A stretch of DNA of 45,072 bases from Brevundimonas sp. (lineage in GTDB: Bacteria > Pseudomonadota > Alphaproteobacteria > Caulobacterales > Caulobacteraceae): contig NZ_JAEMRD010000001.1 in NCBI RefSeq assembly GCF_016463485.1, positions 110,245 to 155,316 of the forward strand, in the 5' to 3' direction. The notes beneath the pieces were generated by a model, which searched no databases, was not told the origin of the DNA, and saw only the letters and a program-made list of their open reading frames with translations. Position 1 is the stretch's first letter, and each line of letters begins with the position of its first letter. Positions 17,085 to 24,676 of this stretch are shown here, in pieces. The position numbers were made by a program, and so were the translations under genes.

Positions 17085-17750
17085 GTGAGCGAGACAGATA
17101 TCGGCACAATCGCAGTCATCGGTGGAACGGGGGCTCTTGGTTCCGCCATTGCCCGACGACTCGCAAAGGCCGGCCGGACGGTCATCGTGGGGTCGCGGAC
17201 GCTGGAAAGCGCTGCATCGGCCGCTGAAACCCTCGGGTTCGGAATCACCGGCCTTGCCAACGAAGACGCCGCCGCCGCTGCCGACATCGTGATCGTCACG
17301 GTCCCCTTCGCCGCCCAGGGCGATACGCTGCGCCAGATCGCGCCTCATCTGACCGGCAAGATCGTCGTCGACACCACGGTGCCCTTGGTCCCGCCAAAGG
17401 TCATGCGCGTCCAACTGCCGCCTGAGGGGAGCGCCGCCGTGCGGGCTCAGGGGATCCTCGGGGATGGCGTGACGGTTGTCTCCGCCTTCCACAATGTGGC
17501 GGCCCACAAGCTGATCAAGGATGAGGATGTCGCCTGCGACGTTCTGGTGTTCGGTGACGACAAGGCGGCGCGCACAAAGGTGATCGGTCTGGTCCGCGAC
17601 TGCGCCCTGCGGGGGTTACATGGCGGGGCCCTGGTGAACTCGGCCGCCGCCGAGGCCATGACCTCGCTGCTCATCTTCATCAACAAGACCTATGCGGTCG
17701 ACGGCGCCGGGTTGCAGATCACGGGAACCCTGACCGAGCCGGCCGACTGA
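17085..17750 (+). CDS. npdG: F420H2:NADP+ oxidoreductase (NADPH-dependent F420 reductase)
   Basis: The 221-residue protein passes hydride between NADP(H) and F420. It has the short Rossmann N-terminus IAVIGGTGALGSAIARRLAKAG and VIVGSRTLESA, the NADP-selective region of Fno/NpdG. Further family pieces are VIVTVPFAAQ, KIVVDTTVPLVPP, VVSAFHNVAAHKL and VLVFGDDKAAR. The start is GTG 17085, with AGGAG 6 bases upstream; in-frame ATG codons further left lie inside fbiC. It is coupled to fbiC and is followed by cofE after two bases. In a reductive catabolic system it would supply F420H2 to the LLM enzyme from NADPH. Confidence 0.94.
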   Translation: MSETDIGTIAVIGGTGALGSAIARRLAKAGRTVIVGSRTLESAASAAETLGFGITGLANEDAAAAADIVIVTVPFAAQGDTLRQIAPHLTGKIVVDTTVPLVPPKVMRVQLPPEGSAAVRAQGILGDGVTVVSAFHNVAAHKLIKDEDVACDVLVFGDDKAARTKVIGLVRDCALRGLHGGALVNSAAAEAMTSLLIFINKTYAVDGAGLQITGTLTEPAD

Positions 17751-17752
17751 GC

Positions 17753-18520
17753 ATGGGCGCGCGGTCCGTCGAGATCCATCCGCTTGTCGGAATCGGGGAA
17801 GTCCGGCCGGGCGACATCCTCGAAGACCTGCTCGTCGCCGCCCTGGATGAGGCGGGCCTGACGGTGACAGGCCACGACATCCTCGTCGTAACCTCCAAGA
17901 TCGTGTCCAAGGCCGAGGGCCGCCTTGTCGATCTTGTGACCGTTCGGCCGGGAGATGAAGCGCGTCGTCTGGCCGACATCACGCGAAAGGATGCGCGGCT
18001 TGTCGAAATGGTCCTCGGCGAGTCGGACTCGGTGGTTCGCGCCGTTCCCCACGTTTTGATTACTCGTCACCGCCTGGGATTGGTGATGGCCAATGCCGGG
18101 ATAGACCAATCCAATCTCGGGAACGCCATGGCCGATCAGGTTCTGCTCCTGCCCCTCGATCCTGACCAGTCAGCGGATCGTTTGAGAACAGCCATGGCGA
18201 AACATTTTGGCGTCGCTCCGGCCATCGTCATCTCCGACAGTTTTGGCAGGCCTTGGCGACATGGCGTCGTCAATGTCGCCATCGGGGCAAGCGGACTTCC
18301 GGCGCTGCTGGACAAGCGTGGGGAACCGGATCGTGACGGACGCACACTGGAGGTGACCCAGATCGCCTTGGGCGACATGATCGCAACGGCGGCCGGACTG
18401 GTGTGCGGCGAGGGCGACGAGGGCATTCCTGCGGCCCTTGTCAGGGGCTATCGATGGAGCGGCCAGAGCTTTCCGGCGACTGCACTTGTCCGGCCTGCTG
18501 AACAGGACCTGTTTCGGTGA
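17753..18520 (+). CDS. cofE: Coenzyme F420-0:L-glutamate ligase (CofE type, no reductase domain)
   Basis: The 255-residue protein adds glutamate residues to F420-0. Its motifs DILVVTSKIVSKAEGR, GLVMANAGIDQSNL, VISDSFGRPWRHG and NVAIGASG are those of CofE/FbiB. Mycobacterial FbiB has a second, FMN-binding nitroreductase-like domain (about 200 more residues) that reduces dehydro-F420-0. Here the protein ends after the ligase domain, like archaeal CofE. This bears on which precursor is used (see findings). ATG 17753 follows npdG directly; the last four bases overlap the GTG start of cofD. Confidence 0.95.
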   Translation: MGARSVEIHPLVGIGEVRPGDILEDLLVAALDEAGLTVTGHDILVVTSKIVSKAEGRLVDLVTVRPGDEARRLADITRKDARLVEMVLGESDSVVRAVPHVLITRHRLGLVMANAGIDQSNLGNAMADQVLLLPLDPDQSADRLRTAMAKHFGVAPAIVISDSFGRPWRHGVVNVAIGASGLPALLDKRGEPDRDGRTLEVTQIALGDMIATAAGLVCGEGDEGIPAALVRGYRWSGQSFPATALVRPAEQDLFR

Positions 18521-19449
18521 GCGGGCGCACCCTTGTCCTGACCGGCGGGGTCGGCGGCGCCAAGCTGGTGCTCGGACTTCAGCAGGTCGTGGAACCCTCC
18601 AGCATCACCGCCATCGTCAACACGGGCGACGATTTTCGCCACCTCGGCCTGTGGGTCTCACCCGATATCGACACCCTGCTGTACACCCTCAGTGGACAGG
18701 CCAATGCAGCTCAGGGGTGGGGACGCGAGGGCGAAACCTGGGCCTTCATGGACGCCCTTAGACTGTTGGGGGGCGAGGACTGGTTTGCCCTGGGGGACGG
18801 CGACCTGGCGCTTCATGTTCTGCGGTCGGCTCGGCTGGCGGCAGGAGACACCCTGACGACGATCACGGCCGATTTCGCAAGCGCCTGGGGCATCGGCGCG
18901 CGCATCCTGCCCATGAGCGATCAGCCGGTATCGACTCATCTCGATACCGAGGAGGGCGACCTGGCCTTTCAGACCTATTTCGTCGAGCAGCGGTGTCTTC
19001 CTGTCGTCCGTCGCATCAGTTTTCAGGGCGCGGCTGCCGCCCGGCCCGGGCCCGATGTTATCTCCACGATCCTGGCCGAAGACGTGCAGGCCATTCTGAT
19101 CGCGCCGTCCAACCCCTATCTGAGCATTGACCCGATTCTGGCGGTTCCGGGCATCCGAGACGCCCTCCATTCAGCGCGGGCACCCGTGGTGGTGGTGTCG
19201 CCCGTCGTCGACGGTAATGCCGTCAAGGGGCCAACGGCCAAGCTCATGCGAGAACTCGGGAGTGCTGTGTCGCCCGAAGCCGTGCTCGCGCACTATGGGG
19301 ATGTGGTTGACGCGATGCTGGTCGACGAGCGCGACGCCGTTCTTGACCTCGGCGTGCCCCATGATGTCTGCGACACCCTAATGCACACCCTGGCTGACCG
19401 CGCGCGGGTGGCCAGGGCGGCGCTGGCGTTGGCGGACCGGCTGCAATGA
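18517..19449 (+). CDS. cofD: 2-phospho-L-lactate transferase (CofD/FbiA)
   Basis: The 310-residue enzyme joins Fo to the activated side-chain precursor made by CofC, giving (dehydro-)F420-0. The N-terminal glycine motif LTGGVGGAKLV (residues 8-18), IVNTGDDF, GLWVSPDIDTLLYTLSG, the middle segment GDGDLALHVLRSARLAAG and IAPSNPYLSIDPIL are typical. The start is GTG 18517, overlapping the cofE stop by four bases, and its own stop overlaps the cofC start in the same way. Such tight coupling with all other F420 genes indicates one polycistronic message. Confidence 0.96.
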   Translation: MSGRTLVLTGGVGGAKLVLGLQQVVEPSSITAIVNTGDDFRHLGLWVSPDIDTLLYTLSGQANAAQGWGREGETWAFMDALRLLGGEDWFALGDGDLALHVLRSARLAAGDTLTTITADFASAWGIGARILPMSDQPVSTHLDTEEGDLAFQTYFVEQRCLPVVRRISFQGAAAARPGPDVISTILAEDVQAILIAPSNPYLSIDPILAVPGIRDALHSARAPVVVVSPVVDGNAVKGPTAKLMRELGSAVSPEAVLAHYGDVVDAMLVDERDAVLDLGVPHDVCDTLMHTLADRARVARAALALADRLQ

Positions 19450-20069
19450 CCGCCTGGACCGCTCTTGTGCCGATCAAGGCGGCAGGTCGGCGCAAGACCC
19501 GGCTGAGTCCGGTGTTGAGCGAGGATGCGCGAGACGAACTCGCGGATCGCATGCTGCACCGAGTGCTGGCTGCGCTGGCCGCCTCACCGTCGGTGAGGGA
19601 GGTCATCGTGCTTTCGTCGGTGCGCCCGAAGGGTTGGCGCGGGCGATTAAGCATCGATCATGGGCGCGGCCTCAACCCGGAACTGGCGGCTGTTGCCCGT
19701 GGCATTGCCGGCCGGTTGATGGTTGTCCACGCAGATCTGCCGACCCTCGCCCCGGATGACGTGGAAGCCCTGGTCGAGATGGGCGAGGGCGGCGTCGCCA
19801 TCGCACCAGATCGTTGGTCACGCGGGACCAACGCCTTGGCCGCACGCGAAGCCGGCAACCTAAGGTTCGCCTTCGGTCCCGACAGTCTGGCGCTTCATAG
19901 GAGCCTAATGCCGAGCGCGGCGATCGTGCGCCGACCTGGCCTCGCTCTCGACCTCGACCTTCCACTCGATCTGGAGGACGCCGTTGAGCAAGGATTTCTT
20001 CCACCTACGTCGCCCGGGGCAAAGGCACCGACCGCGTTTGACATTTCACTTCAAGCTTTCACCTGTTAG
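19446..20069 (+). CDS. cofC: 2-phospho-L-lactate (or PEP / 3-phosphoglycerate) guanylyltransferase (CofC/FbiD)
   Basis: The 207-residue nucleotidyltransferase uses GTP to activate a phospho-acid for CofD. The glycosyltransferase-A-like fold shows in VPIKAAGRRKTRLSPVLS (nucleotide-binding loop), MVVHADLPTLAPDDVEAL (metal-binding Asp) and AIAPDRWSRGTNALA. Bacterial homologues differ in substrate (2-phospholactate, phosphoenolpyruvate or 3-phosphoglycerate), and sequence alone does not settle it here. It overlaps cofD by four bases. Its last codons contain operator site 3 and a TTGACA hexamer, so the 3' end also serves as regulatory DNA for the next gene. Confidence 0.92.
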   Translation: MTAWTALVPIKAAGRRKTRLSPVLSEDARDELADRMLHRVLAALAASPSVREVIVLSSVRPKGWRGRLSIDHGRGLNPELAAVARGIAGRLMVVHADLPTLAPDDVEALVEMGEGGVAIAPDRWSRGTNALAAREAGNLRFAFGPDSLALHRSLMPSAAIVRRPGLALDLDLPLDLEDAVEQGFLPPTSPGAKAPTAFDISLQAFTC

Positions 20070-20071
20070 CT
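20054..20071. promoter_or_regulatory. TetR-type operator, site 3, overlapping the cofC stop codon
   Basis: AGCTTTCACCTGTTAGCT matches the palindrome at 11336 in 16 of 18 positions, and the right 12 bases are identical. A TTGACA hexamer at 20038-20043 is a possible -35 element. It covers the last codons and stop of cofC and lies about 150 bases upstream of the alpha/beta hydrolase, which it probably controls. The -10 box is not clear. Confidence 0.6.
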
Positions 20072-20222
20072 TGATGGTTCTCGTAATGCTCGGGTTTGGT
20101 AGGTCGATAGTCCGGCCATTCGGCAACGGGCGAAGGAGCGGCCACGGGTTTCACATCACAGGAAGCGACCCGGCTGACCGGGTGTCTTCAGTCACAATCA
20201 AGGTCAGCAGGAGACGACGGAC

Positions 20223-21188
20223 ATGACGGACGCCACCCCCCCGATGCAGCATGTGCCGGCGCGGGATATTCCCATCCCTGCTTTTCTGAGCGACATCGCC
20301 CGCGCCTATCTGGGTCCGGGCATGCCTAGCCCACCCTATCCGCCGATCGAGGACAAGGCGGCTTGGCGGGCGCTGGTGTCGGCGACCGATGAGGCTGTGT
20401 TGCCCTTCCTGAGCGGCATGATGGCTCATTTTCAGGCTGAGGTGGAAACCCGGGACGCCGATGGTGTGCGCGTCTACGATATCCAACCGCAAGGCCTCGC
20501 GTCGGACAGTCGGGGCGTCGTCCTCGACCTGCATGGGGGCGGGCTGATCATGTGCGGCGGGGAGCTGTGCCGCATGATGGGTATCGGTTCCGCAGCGCGC
20601 CTCCAACGCAGGGTCTGGGCGGTCGACTACCGGATGCCGCCGGACCATCCCTATCCAGCCCCCCTAGACGACTGCATCTCAACCTATCGCGCGCTGTTGA
20701 GTGTGGTGCCCGCGACCGACATCATCGTCAGTGGAGGATCGGCCGGCGGCAACCTGGCTGCCGCTTTGATCCTGAGAGCCCGGGACGAAGGTCTGCCCCT
20801 GCCGGCCGGTCTGGTTCTGGCGACACCCGAGATCGATTTGACGGAATCTGGCGACAGCTTCCACACCAACAACGGCGTTGACCCGGGGCTCAGAAGCCTC
20901 ATGCCGGTCAACCTTCTTTATGCCGACGGGCACGACCTGAACCATCCTTATCTGTCGCCATTGTTCGGCGATCTGACCAAGGGGTGGCCTCGGACCATCC
21001 TGACGACAGGCACGCGCGACCTCTACCTCTCGAATACGGTTCGGATGCACCGCGCCCTGCGGGCTGCGGGCGTGTCGGCGGAACTGCACGTCACCGAAGC
21101 CGGCCCGCACACTGGCTTCCCCGGGGCACCAGAAGGCCTGGCGATCGACGAGGAAGTCCGGCGGTTCATCGCAGAATGCCTCGGCTGA
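20223..21188 (+). CDS. Alpha/beta hydrolase, hormone-sensitive-lipase (HSL) type
   Basis: The 321-residue protein is a serine esterase of the HSL family. The oxyanion motif HGGG lies at 104-107. The nucleophile is Ser173 in GGSAGG, and the acid and base are probably Asp266 (TTGTRDLYLS) and His296 (EAGPHTGF), so the triad is complete. No signal peptide is seen, so it is cytoplasmic. ATG 20223 follows AGGAGACGACGGAC. It stands downstream of operator site 3 and is closed by a strong terminator, hence an own transcript or the tail of the F420 operon. Likely an ester or lactone hydrolase of the pathway; the substrate is open. Confidence 0.93.
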   Translation: MTDATPPMQHVPARDIPIPAFLSDIARAYLGPGMPSPPYPPIEDKAAWRALVSATDEAVLPFLSGMMAHFQAEVETRDADGVRVYDIQPQGLASDSRGVVLDLHGGGLIMCGGELCRMMGIGSAARLQRRVWAVDYRMPPDHPYPAPLDDCISTYRALLSVVPATDIIVSGGSAGGNLAAALILRARDEGLPLPAGLVLATPEIDLTESGDSFHTNNGVDPGLRSLMPVNLLYADGHDLNHPYLSPLFGDLTKGWPRTILTTGTRDLYLSNTVRMHRALRAAGVSAELHVTEAGPHTGFPGAPEGLAIDEEVRRFIAECLG

Positions 21189-21199
21189 AGTCCAGATCT

Positions 21200-21225
21200 G
21201 CGGGCGGCCATCAAAAGCCGCCCGC
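21200..21225. terminator. Terminator between convergent hydrolase and ABM genes
   Basis: A perfect 9-bp stem (GCGGGCGGC / GCCGCCCGC) with an 8-base loop containing AAAA lies 12 bases after the hydrolase stop. It can serve both converging transcripts. No long T-run follows. Confidence 0.65.
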
Positions 21226-21229
21226 TGGC

Positions 21230-21526
21230 CTAGAACAGCGACGTTGGCACGACATGGATGACCGAGGGCGTCTCGGTCATGAACGGTCCAGCCATCGCCA
21301 CGAACTCTGCGAAATCTGCGGATTTGGTGAAGATCTCGGTGTGGTCCTCGACCGTGTTCCATCCGATCCTGAGTACATAGCGGCCGGGCGTCTCGACCAT
21401 CCGCTCAAGCGCCAGGCTGGTGCAGCCCTGAGCTCTGCGGAAAAGCGGCGCGGTCGCTGCGATGGCGGCCTCGAACGCCACTGCTTTTTCGGGCGCGACC
21501 TGAATCGTGGCTTGTTCAAAGATCAT
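21230..21526 (-). CDS. Antibiotic-biosynthesis-monooxygenase (ABM)-like domain protein
   Basis: The 98-residue protein has the dimeric alpha/beta-barrel pattern of ABM proteins: strand MIFEQATIQV, helix with FEAAIAATAPLFRRAQGC, then SLALERMVE, YVLRIGWNTVEDHTEIFTKS and FAEFVAMAGPF. Relatives are cofactor-free monooxygenases of polyketides, or accessory proteins. It is the second gene of a leftward pair, 36 bases after the aldolase gene. The ribosome binding site is weak. It may act on an aldol or diketone intermediate; this is inferred only from position. Confidence 0.82.
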   Translation of the reverse strand: MIFEQATIQVAPEKAVAFEAAIAATAPLFRRAQGCTSLALERMVETPGRYVLRIGWNTVEDHTEIFTKSADFAEFVAMAGPFMTETPSVIHVVPTSLF

Positions 21527-21562
21527 CTGGGCGGCCTGTTCGCGAAAGGGGTTGAGAGTCGT

Positions 21563-22330
21563 TCAGCCCGTGAAGGCGGTGACGATCGTGCGGCAATCCG
21601 CCAGGGCGCGTTTGGCCCCACTGATCAGGAACAGGCCAGCCGCCGAGACCGGAATGAACCGGATGCCGCGGGCCAGCAGTTCCTCGACTTCGGACGCATC
21701 CATCGCCGCATTACCGGCGACCTTGCCGTGCTTGCGGCAGGCCTCCACGATCTTTTCCATCGCTTCCACCACCGGCGGAGGCGGCGAGGAGGCATAGATT
21801 TGTTCTTTGGGCAGCCCCATGCTGACGGCCAGGTCGGCCCCGCCCAGCAGGACTCCGTCCACGCCCGGCGTTGCGACAATGGCCTCCAGGTTCTGCATCC
21901 CCTCGACCGTTTCGATCATCACCATGCAAAACGGATCCTGGCTCAGCGGGTCGCCGCCCAGAGTATTTCGCGCCGCCCCAATCGATCGCGTGCCATGCGG
22001 AGGAAACCGGGTGGCGTCCGCCACAAACTTCGCCTGGTCTGCAGTGGACACCATCGGCACCACGACGCCGATCGCGCCGATATCCAATGCCCGCCCGATT
22101 TCCGCAGGATCATGCCCCGTGACGCGAACGAGCGAATGGGTTCCTCCCAGCTGCAGCGACTGGAGCAGGGACAACAGACCGTCCCAACTTGCCGTACCGT
22201 GCTGAAGATCGACGATGACCCAGTCGAAGCCGATCGCACCGCAACGCTCTGCAATAAGGTTGCACCGGATGCCGTACCACGTGCCGAGAGTGGCCGCCTC
22301 GTTCTCCAGCGCCCTGCGTATCGGGTTCAT
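21563..22330 (-). CDS. HpcH/HpaI-family aldolase (class II, pyruvate-type)
   Basis: The 255-residue TIM-barrel protein cleaves or forms C-C bonds of 2-keto-3-deoxy or similar hydroxy-acids with a divalent metal. Family marks are GTWYGIR, FDWVIVDLQHG (catalytic His of the D-x-x-H pair), RALDIGAIGVVVPMVST, FCMVMIETVEGMQNL (metal-binding Glu) and VDGVLLGGADLAVSMGLP (metal-binding Asp). ATG 22330 is preferred to ATG 22465 because AGGAG lies 6 bases upstream and the extra 45 residues match nothing in the family. It is divergent from the OYE-like gene and co-directional with the ABM gene. It would fit the lower part of a ring-opening pathway, giving pyruvate or similar. Confidence 0.92.
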   Translation of the reverse strand: MNPIRRALENEAATLGTWYGIRCNLIAERCGAIGFDWVIVDLQHGTASWDGLLSLLQSLQLGGTHSLVRVTGHDPAEIGRALDIGAIGVVVPMVSTADQAKFVADATRFPPHGTRSIGAARNTLGGDPLSQDPFCMVMIETVEGMQNLEAIVATPGVDGVLLGGADLAVSMGLPKEQIYASSPPPPVVEAMEKIVEACRKHGKVAGNAAMDASEVEELLARGIRFIPVSAAGLFLISGAKRALADCRTIVTAFTG

Positions 22331-22650
22331 GCGCAACTCCTGCTGTGAGTTCGGTCCGCCTGCATAAGCGTCTTCCATCCCCGCGACCGCCGATCGTCCA
22401 TCAGGGCCCGTACAGGTATCACGCCCGATCAGACCCGGCTCCGATATCGGCCGCAGCGGTGGCAAGGCATCGTACGGGCGGTAATCGCGGCGCGGTCGTT
22501 GCCGTCACTCGCAGGCCCGCAATAAAGGTCCAGTGCGGTCCGTCGGCCGGTTTTTAGGTCCTTGTCACCTGAGACTCGCGGTCAGGCCGAGCTCTCGAAG
22601 GACCTTGGACGCGCGCATCTCCCCTAGCGCCCTCGCACCCAGGATACGCC
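22331..22650. other. Divergent intergenic region with nested inverted repeats
   Basis: This 320-base gap between the aldolase and OYE-like genes holds no supported gene. In the OYE-like leader, AGGTCCTT (22556-22563) and AAGGACCT (22598-22605) form an inverted repeat that encloses a smaller one, CCTGA (22568) and TCAGG (22582). The CACCTGTTAGCT site is absent. It must hold both promoters, but I see no convincing -35/-10 pair. Confidence 0.35.
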
Positions 22651-24672
22651 ATGATCAACGATCCGCTGCTTCAGCCTTTCCAGACCAAGAACCTGAAGTT
22701 CAAGAACCGTATGGTCCATGCACCGACGACCATGAACATGTCGGATCCGACCGGACACGTCACCGGAAAGATCACCGGCGCTTATGAAAGCTTCGGGGCA
22801 GGCGGGTTCGGCGCGGTTTGCGTCGGTGCCACATGCGTTCGCCATGACGGGCTGATCAACGAACGGATGCTGGGGCTGTATGACGACACCTACATCATCG
22901 GACAGCGCGACCTGGTTGAGGTGATCCACAATAATGGTGCGCTTGCCGGTATCCAGCTGTTCTACGGTGGCCTGATCCCCGGCGTCGGCGCATCCTTCCC
23001 TATCGATCCCGGCAAGGGCTGGATCCCGGGCACCGTGGCCTGGGGGCCGACAGCGGCCTATGCGATTGGGAACCGGGAGCCGGGCGTGGTTCCCACCGAG
23101 GTCTATCGCAGCCTGGTCGAGGATTTCGCCCAGGCCGCCCGTCGGGCTCGCGAGGCCGGATACGACTACATCTCATACCATTTCTGCCACGGATCCTTGC
23201 CGCACGTGACGCTATCGCTGCTGGCCAACAACGGACGAAACGACGAGTATTCGGACCATTTCCTGTTCTGCGAGCAGATCATCGAGCGGACCCAGGAACT
23301 CTGCGGCAAGGATTTCCCCCAGTTCCCGCGCATGTGCTGCGACGAGAACTACGAGGGCGGCTACGACATCGATTATTTTGTCGAGCACTATGCGCCCCGT
23401 CTCCACGCCCTCGGCGTTGAGGGGATCGATGCGACCTTTGGCTCGATGTTGCCGGCCAAGGACCGCAACCCGGAATTGAGTTCGGGCGAGATGATCGGGG
23501 GGGGCTTCTACACCCCCAATCTTGTTACGCTTCCCAGCGTCGAAAAGCTCCGAGCCGGCCTTCAGGCCAAGGGCATCGATATGCCCCTGATGGGGTCGTG
23601 CAACATCAATACGCCCGACCAGATGCGCACGATGATCCGGCCGGGCGCCGCCGATCTGTTCGCCTCCTGCCGCCAGTCGCTCGACGATCCGGATTTTCCC
23701 CGCAAGATCGCCGAGGGGCGCGAGGAGGATATTCGGAGGTCGACCCGCACAGGTGCTTCGCTCCTTCAGGGCAACATCTTCAACAAGGGGTGGGCCGGTT
23801 CGGCCCAGAACGCGAACTTTGGACGCGATCGGGAATACAGGATCACGCCCACCCACAGGCCGCGAAAGGTCGCGATTGTCGGTGGTGGATCGGGCGGTAT
23901 GGAATACGCGATCGTCGCTGACGCGATCGGTCATGACGTGATCCTGTTCGAGAAATCCGACAAGCTTGGCGGCGTGATGAACTGGGCCGGCAACTATCCT
24001 CATCTGCCCAACATGGAGCAGATCGCCTACCAGCCCGAGTGGCACCGCACCATGATCGCAAAGAGCAGCGTCGAGGTCCGGCTGGGCCAGGACGTCGATG
24101 CCGAACAACTGATTGCCGAAAGACCCGACGTGGTCGTGATCGCGACCGGGGCTCGACCCATGCAAGTGCAAGCTGAAGGTCTCGACGAAGCCCTGGAGGG
24201 CGGGTTCGCGCTCCTGATCGATGACGTTCTCAAAGACAGGTCGGTCCTGCCCGCAGGCCCCATTGTCATCTGGGGTGCGGGCGAAGGGATCGAGCTCGCA
24301 CTGGACTTGGCGCGGGCGGGTCATGACGTTCGGCTGCTCGACCCCAAGGCGACGCTGGCTCCGGCTCCCTATATCGGTTCGCGGTCCAAGGCTGTGATGC
24401 GTTGGGCGGGGCAGGCCGGACTGACGTCCGAGCCAGGCATGACTCTGACGTCGGTTGGCGGCGGGTCGGTCCGCGTCGCTCACCCGGATGGGCGGACGGA
24501 AGACATCTCCTGCTCCGCGCTCATAATCGCCCCGGGCCGCACGGCGTATGATCCGCTGTCCATGGCCTTGTACGGCACAGGGATCACCGTTCAGGTGATC
24601 GGCGACGCCCGCTCGCCACGATCCTATGGCAATGCGATCCACGAAGCGGCCTATCTCGCCCGAAATATCTAA
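22651..24672 (+). CDS. OYE/2,4-dienoyl-CoA-reductase-type flavoprotein lacking the Fe-S cysteines
   Basis: The 673-residue protein has an N-terminal Old-Yellow-Enzyme TIM barrel (about 1-350; [19 protein letters not shown] at 176-194 and GRNDEYSDH correspond to the family's active-site region). The C-terminal FAD/NAD(P) part contains [14 protein letters not shown] (about 408-420) and [18 protein letters not shown]. The layout is that of dienoyl-CoA, trimethylamine or enoate reductases. In those proteins four cysteines (CxxC..C..C) between the two parts bind a 4Fe-4S cluster. Here the matching stretch (residues about 361-393, RRSTRTGAS then [10 protein letters not shown]) has none. ATG 22651 follows AGGATACGCC, and folE follows after four bases. 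Likely a divergent ene/dienone reductase; how electrons pass without the cluster is open. Confidence 0.88.
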   Translation: MINDPLLQPFQTKNLKFKNRMVHAPTTMNMSDPTGHVTGKITGAYESFGAGGFGAVCVGATCVRHDGLINERMLGLYDDTYIIGQRDLVEVIHNNGALAGIQLFYGGLIPGVGASFPIDPGKGWIPGTVAWGPTAAYAIGNREPGVVPTEVYRSLVEDFAQAARRAREAGYDYISYHFCHGSLPHVTLSLLANNGRNDEYSDHFLFCEQIIERTQELCGKDFPQFPRMCCDENYEGGYDIDYFVEHYAPRLHALGVEGIDATFGSMLPAKDRNPELSSGEMIGGGFYTPNLVTLPSVEKLRAGLQAKGIDMPLMGSCNINTPDQMRTMIRPGAADLFASCRQSLDDPDFPRKIAEGREEDIRRSTRTGASLLQGNIFNKGWAGSAQNANFGRDREYRITPTHRPRKVAIVGGGSGGMEYAIVADAIGHDVILFEKSDKLGGVMNWAGNYPHLPNMEQIAYQPEWHRTMIAKSSVEVRLGQDVDAEQLIAERPDVVVIATGARPMQVQAEGLDEALEGGFALLIDDVLKDRSVLPAGPIVIWGAGEGIELALDLARAGHDVRLLDPKATLAPAPYIGSRSKAVMRWAGQAGLTSEPGMTLTSVGGGSVRVAHPDGRTEDISCSALIIAPGRTAYDPLSMALYGTGITVQVIGDARSPRSYGNAIHEAAYLARNI

Positions 24673-24676
24673 ATTG

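Noticed and set aside
20984-22348. 454-codon plus-strand frame
   Set aside because: It crosses the hydrolase end, the terminator, the ABM gene and the aldolase gene in antisense. No motif is present.
22331-22650. Fourth copy of the CACCTGTTAGCT operator
   Set aside because: Only TTGTCACCTGAGAC-like sequence is present, without the conserved right half TGTTAGCT.
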